Source: Chitinophagales bacterium
GTDB taxonomy: Bacteria > Bacteroidota > Bacteroidia > Chitinophagales > Saprospiraceae
Length of the DNA: 10,007 nt
Direction: 5' to 3'
Assembly (NCBI GenBank): GCA_013297575.1
Contig: JAAFHO010000088.1
Coordinates: 3,176-13,182 of the forward strand
Of the stretch, positions 6,790 through 10,007 are shown piece after piece; positions within the stretch are counted from its first letter, which is position 1; every line of letters begins with the position of its first letter. The position numbers were made by a program, and so were the translations under genes. Under the pieces are notes generated by a model that was not told where the DNA came from, made no database searches, and worked only from the letters and a program-made list of their open reading frames with translations.

Positions 6790-7200
6790 ATGCAAAAATC
6801 ATTTTTAGGGACTGGATGGAGTTTTCCACCCACAGTACGCGAGAAAAACCGCGCTTTAGATATGGTTTCGGATGAAGCGGATATCCAGCAAAGCCTTTTT
6901 TTATTGATATCAACAACACCAGGCGAACGCATCATGTTCCCCGAATTTGGTTGCGACCTGCAAAGGTTGGTATTTGAGCGAATTAACGAAGCACTCCGTT
7001 TTGAAATGATCGCTTTGGTCAACAAGGCAATTTATTTGTTTGAACCACGGGTAAAGGTCGAAAACACAACGGTGCATATCGAGTCCATTGATCCCGGAAT
7101 TATTCATATTCACGTGGAATATACCGTTATTCAGACCAATTCAAGGGCAAATATCGTATATCCATTTTATTTACAGGAAGGCACGAGCGTCGTATTATGA
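6790..7200 (+). CDS. afp9: gp25-like baseplate wedge protein (Afp9/Pvc9-type)
   Basis: ATG 6790 encodes 136 aa of the gp25/TssE-like family. The N-terminal FLGTGWSFPPTV matches the conserved W-S-F-P segment by which the family begins. The core motif PGERIMFPEFGCDLQRLVFE spans about 44-63, including the conserved E-F-G turn after the GER-P signature. A helix (ALRFEMIALVNKAIYLFEPRV) and the strands HIHVEYTVI and the terminal YPFYLQEG complete the fold. In contractile tails gp25 sits in the baseplate inner ring, where it links wedges to the sheath start and helps trigger contraction. Its stop codon overlaps the next start as ATGA, which fits co-translation with the large baseplate protein it assembles with. 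Confidence 0.93.
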   Translation: MQKSFLGTGWSFPPTVREKNRALDMVSDEADIQQSLFLLISTTPGERIMFPEFGCDLQRLVFERINEALRFEMIALVNKAIYLFEPRVKVENTTVHIESIDPGIIHIHVEYTVIQTNSRANIVYPFYLQEGTSVVL

Positions 7201-10007
7201 ACTTGAACCAGAAAAATAAAAACTTTACTTTCCGGGGAAGTTCACGTGATGAAAGAACCCTCAAGGCTTTGATGCCAGAGGGTATCCTTATCGATGACCG
7301 TGAAATACACGATTGGCTTGCCTTTTTGGCCCGTGCCGCCCAATTGGTTCGTTTCCCTAATACGGATCAACAATCGTCGAGTGCTACTTGGGCAAATTTC
7401 CTAGAGAAAGATCCTAGTGTTTTCCTTGCCTCCATCTTGGTAGAACGACCCGAAAACTGGGATAAAGCCATCCGAAAAACGATTAGGAAATACTATGCTA
7501 GTTGGGGTGTCGGAGGAAAGCAAAAGGCCTTTGCCGAATTATTGTATCTAACGATTGACATTGCCAAACGCCTCAATAAATGGTACTGTGATGCAGAATT
7601 GCTCCTCCAATGGGAAAAAGAAAGCCCTGTTACTACTATTTTGGAACAAGCCATCCAATCGGAACTCAGCGCGGGGTTAAATAAGTACAAAGACTTTTTA
7701 AAAAACTTAGGCTACCAAAACTTTATTATAATAAGTGATTTAGAAAAAAAATTAGAGGGTTTTCACCCTATTTGGAAACTAGATGAACCTGTATTAATAG
7801 AGGAACTCGATGAAGAAAAAAAAGAGGAACTCGATGAAGAAAAAATAAAGAAACTCGATGAAGCTTTGGAAGTGTTGAGAAAAACTTTTCAGCGCCTACA
7901 ATTTACCATGACTGTTGTTGTGGGTAAAGCCGAAGGCTGGTTTCGGGATTCATTGGAGCACAAAAACGACCACGATCCACATATTGGGCTGTTATTATCC
8001 TTTTTACAGGTGTTTAAGCACGTGCGCAATCAGTTGAATACCTATCCATTGCAGCACCTACACTACTATTATTTTGACCAACTCGAACAACAACTAAGCC
8101 CACTTGTTCCCGACCAAACCACCGTTTGTTTCCAATTGGCGGAGCAAGCCGATACCTGTCGATTGGAAAAAGGTACATTGCTATTGGCCAGTGTAAATGA
8201 ACAAGGGTTGCCATCGCATTACGCTACTACAACAGATATAGTGCTGACACAGGCTCGTATTGCTGCCTTAAAAACACTATACGTGAGTAGATACAATGTG
8301 ATGGGGATCGAAAGTTCATATAATTTGGTCAATGGTATATATGTTGCCCCAGTTGCGAATTCGCGCGATGGGTTGGGGCAAGCTTTTAGTGTGGAGGACA
8401 AAACTTGGCCTGTTTTTGGCGAGGAGCAACTCCAAAAAAATATCAGCGATAGAAGGATGATCGATGCTGAAATCGGTTTTGTGATTGCAGCACCGATATT
8501 TGCCTTGAGCGAAGGACACCGAGAAATCGACTTGGTATTTCAATTTACATCCGATTCATTTAGCCATCTATTTAATCTTTTAGCAGATATTGAACGCAAA
8601 TCGGGTAAAAAAGCCAATGATGTGGCTACTCAAGTATTTACCAAAGCCTTCAATGTATATGCCACTGGTGTACACGGTTGGTTCCAAATTACGCATTTGC
8701 GATTAAATTCTAGTGATAAATGGCTAGAGCAAGATGCCATCACGCTTACTTTGATCCTCCAGCAAGACGATCCAGCCATCACAGACAATAAACCGGAGTT
8801 GATAGGAACGGCATTTGACACAGACAGGCCATTGATTAAAATATTGCTCAATCCCGACCACGCCACTTACCTGTATTCTTTTACCGGCCCACTCCAACTG
8901 GCATCTATCGGTATCGAAGCACGCGTAAAAGGACTCAAATCGCTCACTTTATACAATGAATTAGGACTATTGGATGGTGCTGCACCATTTGCTCCTTTGG
9001 GACCATTGCCTAAGCGCAATACCTATTTTTTGGTGGGACATGCCGAACTGTTCAGAAAGAAACTAACCGACCTTTCTATGTATATGGAATGGAATAACCT
9101 GCCCGATTTACAGGAAGGTTTTGCTGAATATTATCAAGATTATGGGGCAAAAATTGATAATTCCAGTTTTCAAGTTCGTTTGAGTGCTATTTCTAACCAC
9201 AGTTTTAGCCCCTCTGAAGCCGAACAACAACAAGTTTTTGATTTGTTTGGGAGCAATGGCCCCAAGGGTAGGTTATCAGGTAACACAGATATTACGACTA
9301 TCGACCTGAATCGGCTTCGGTTAAAAGTAGATTATGAGATGCGCACCTTGCCAGATTACACCAGTGCTATCCGATCTGGTTACCTAAAGTTGCAACTGTG
9401 TCATCCAAATATGGCTTTTGGGCATGCCGATTATCCACGCCTATTTGCAGAGGCGATGATTGCGCAAAGCCGCCCGACGGGATTCATGGGCCGCTTTGGT
9501 AAAAAAGACCAAGATACCAAATTGCCACGCGAACCCTATACGCCCATTATCAGTAAGTTGCGCGTGTCTTATACAGCCAATACCGTATTGAATATGCGGC
9601 CATTGGAATCGGGGAATAATGACATGGCTGCGGGTGAAAAAGTTTTTTGCTTACACCCTTTTGGTCAGCAAGAAATATTTGCGCAGGGCAAGGTAGTTTC
9701 TCCTTGGTTGTTGCCGCAATATGAAGAAGATGGCTACTTGTTTATCGGGTTGGAAGCCGTCAAACCTGGTTATGCTATATCTATGCTGTTCCATATTCAA
9801 GAAAGCAAACAAAAAATGCTGAGTGATGCACTCGATATCCAATGGTCTTACTTGCACGACAATTATTGGCAACCCCTCGGGCAGGAAATGCTTTTGGCCG
9901 ATCATACCAACCGCTTCAGTACAACAGGTATTGTTCAAATTAATATACCTATCGACATATCTACCCATAATTCAATTATGCCGCCGGGGTTGTTTTGGTT
10001 GCGGGTA
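7197..10007 (+). CDS. afp11: Afp11/gp6-like large baseplate protein (3' end beyond window)
   Basis: I translated the frame from ATG 7197 to the last base and found no stop, giving 937 residues with the C-terminus missing. The ATG overlaps the preceding TGA by 4 bp. The N-terminus has the Bacteroidota eCIS signature: RDERTLKALMPEGILIDDRE, a helical stretch with WLAFLARAAQLVRFPN, then WANFLEKDPSVFLASILVE. A charged helical repeat lies at about 202-222. Later segments include QTTVCFQLAEQADTCRLEKGTLLLAS (around 310-330), where the beta-rich part begins, and GVHGWFQITHLRL further on. In Afp-type particles this gp6-equivalent forms baseplate wedges around the hub together with an Afp12/gp7-like partner, which would be expected downstream. 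I rely on the N-terminal pattern, size and position for the name; a fused or otherwise unusual C-terminus cannot be excluded. Confidence 0.87.
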   Translation, partial: MNLNQKNKNFTFRGSSRDERTLKALMPEGILIDDREIHDWLAFLARAAQLVRFPNTDQQSSSATWANFLEKDPSVFLASILVERPENWDKAIRKTIRKYYASWGVGGKQKAFAELLYLTIDIAKRLNKWYCDAELLLQWEKESPVTTILEQAIQSELSAGLNKYKDFLKNLGYQNFIIISDLEKKLEGFHPIWKLDEPVLIEELDEEKKEELDEEKIKKLDEALEVLRKTFQRLQFTMTVVVGKAEGWFRDSLEHKNDHDPHIGLLLSFLQVFKHVRNQLNTYPLQHLHYYYFDQLEQQLSPLVPDQTTVCFQLAEQADTCRLEKGTLLLASVNEQGLPSHYATTTDIVLTQARIAALKTLYVSRYNVMGIESSYNLVNGIYVAPVANSRDGLGQAFSVEDKTWPVFGEEQLQKNISDRRMIDAEIGFVIAAPIFALSEGHREIDLVFQFTSDSFSHLFNLLADIERKSGKKANDVATQVFTKAFNVYATGVHGWFQITHLRLNSSDKWLEQDAITLTLILQQDDPAITDNKPELIGTAFDTDRPLIKILLNPDHATYLYSFTGPLQLASIGIEARVKGLKSLTLYNELGLLDGAAPFAPLGPLPKRNTYFLVGHAELFRKKLTDLSMYMEWNNLPDLQEGFAEYYQDYGAKIDNSSFQVRLSAISNHSFSPSEAEQQQVFDLFGSNGPKGRLSGNTDITTIDLNRLRLKVDYEMRTLPDYTSAIRSGYLKLQLCHPNMAFGHADYPRLFAEAMIAQSRPTGFMGRFGKKDQDTKLPREPYTPIISKLRVSYTANTVLNMRPLESGNNDMAAGEKVFCLHPFGQQEIFAQGKVVSPWLLPQYEEDGYLFIGLEAVKPGYAISMLFHIQESKQKMLSDALDIQWSYLHDNYWQPLGQEMLLADHTNRFSTTGIVQINIPIDISTHNSIMPPGLFWLRV
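7800..7862 (+). repeat. 24-bp in-frame tandem repeat encoding a charged helix
   Basis: Two almost identical 24-bp units lie at 7800-7823 and 7824-7847 (one base change, AAA to ATA, in the last codon), followed by a diverged partial third copy to about 7862. They encode EELDEEKK, EELDEEKI and KKLDE at residues 202-222 of the baseplate protein. An earlier LDE nine residues upstream of the first one suggests an older fourth copy. The unit length is a multiple of three, so copy changes would keep the frame. The peptide is expected to be a surface helix or short coiled coil. Confidence 0.85.

Noticed and set aside
6399..7025. 208-codon open frame on the minus strand opposite the PAAR and gp25-like genes
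   Set aside because: It is antisense to two strongly recognised genes. Its Gly/Pro/Ile-rich sequence is what the reverse complement of the PAAR repeats produces, and no family pattern is visible.
4653..7200. Reading the locus as a classical type VI secretion system because of VgrG, PAAR and gp25-like genes
   Set aside because: The LysM tube-initiator, the gp19-like tube protein and the Afp11-like N-terminus match eCIS loci. No TssJLM, TssK or ClpV gene is seen, although a Bacteroidota cell-bound variant is not excluded because the flanks are missing.

Overview
The window is part of a contractile injection system (CIS) locus, most like the extracellular 'Afp/PVC/MAC-type' eCIS. It probably comes from a member of the Bacteroidota. 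Three things point to that phylum: AT-leaning DNA, almost no Shine-Dalgarno sequences in front of clear ORFs, and baseplate and spike proteins whose sequence style matches Bacteroidota eCIS clusters. This assignment rests on recognising protein families by eye, not on a search. All nine genes are on the + strand, with gaps of 3-27 bp or short overlaps. The window looks like the interior of one long operon. I see no promoter, terminator, RNA gene, CRISPR array or mobile element, and both ends of the window cut through genes.

Layout: (1) 1-564, the 3' part of an Afp7/Pvc7-like tube-initiator protein ending in a LysM domain. (2) 568-4137, three genes that are not standard CIS structural components: a 544-aa exported protein of unknown function, a GH18-family glycoside hydrolase with a signal peptide and three C-terminal membrane helices, and an 81-aa two-helix membrane protein. 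(3) 4148-7200, the needle tip and inner baseplate: a gp19-type tube protein, a VgrG/gp27-gp5-type spike, a minimal PAAR tip and a gp25-type baseplate wedge protein. (4) 7197 to the window end, the N-terminal 937 residues of a large Afp11/gp6-like baseplate protein. It contains a short in-frame tandem repeat encoding a charged helix.

The standard parts fit together as the known tail tip: PAAR caps the VgrG trimer, the tube proteins and LysM adaptor extend it upward, and gp25 plus the gp6-like protein form the surrounding wedges. No sheath, main tube run, tape measure, tail fibre, AAA+ ATPase or effector lies inside the window; they would be expected beyond its edges.

The most interesting part is the three-gene envelope cassette placed inside the baseplate gene block. 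The hydrolase is predicted to sit in the periplasm, anchored in the inner membrane, beside a second membrane protein and an exported protein. This could be a device for passing, opening or anchoring to the cell's own envelope, which free-floating eCIS are not usually described as needing. That reading is inference from position and topology only.
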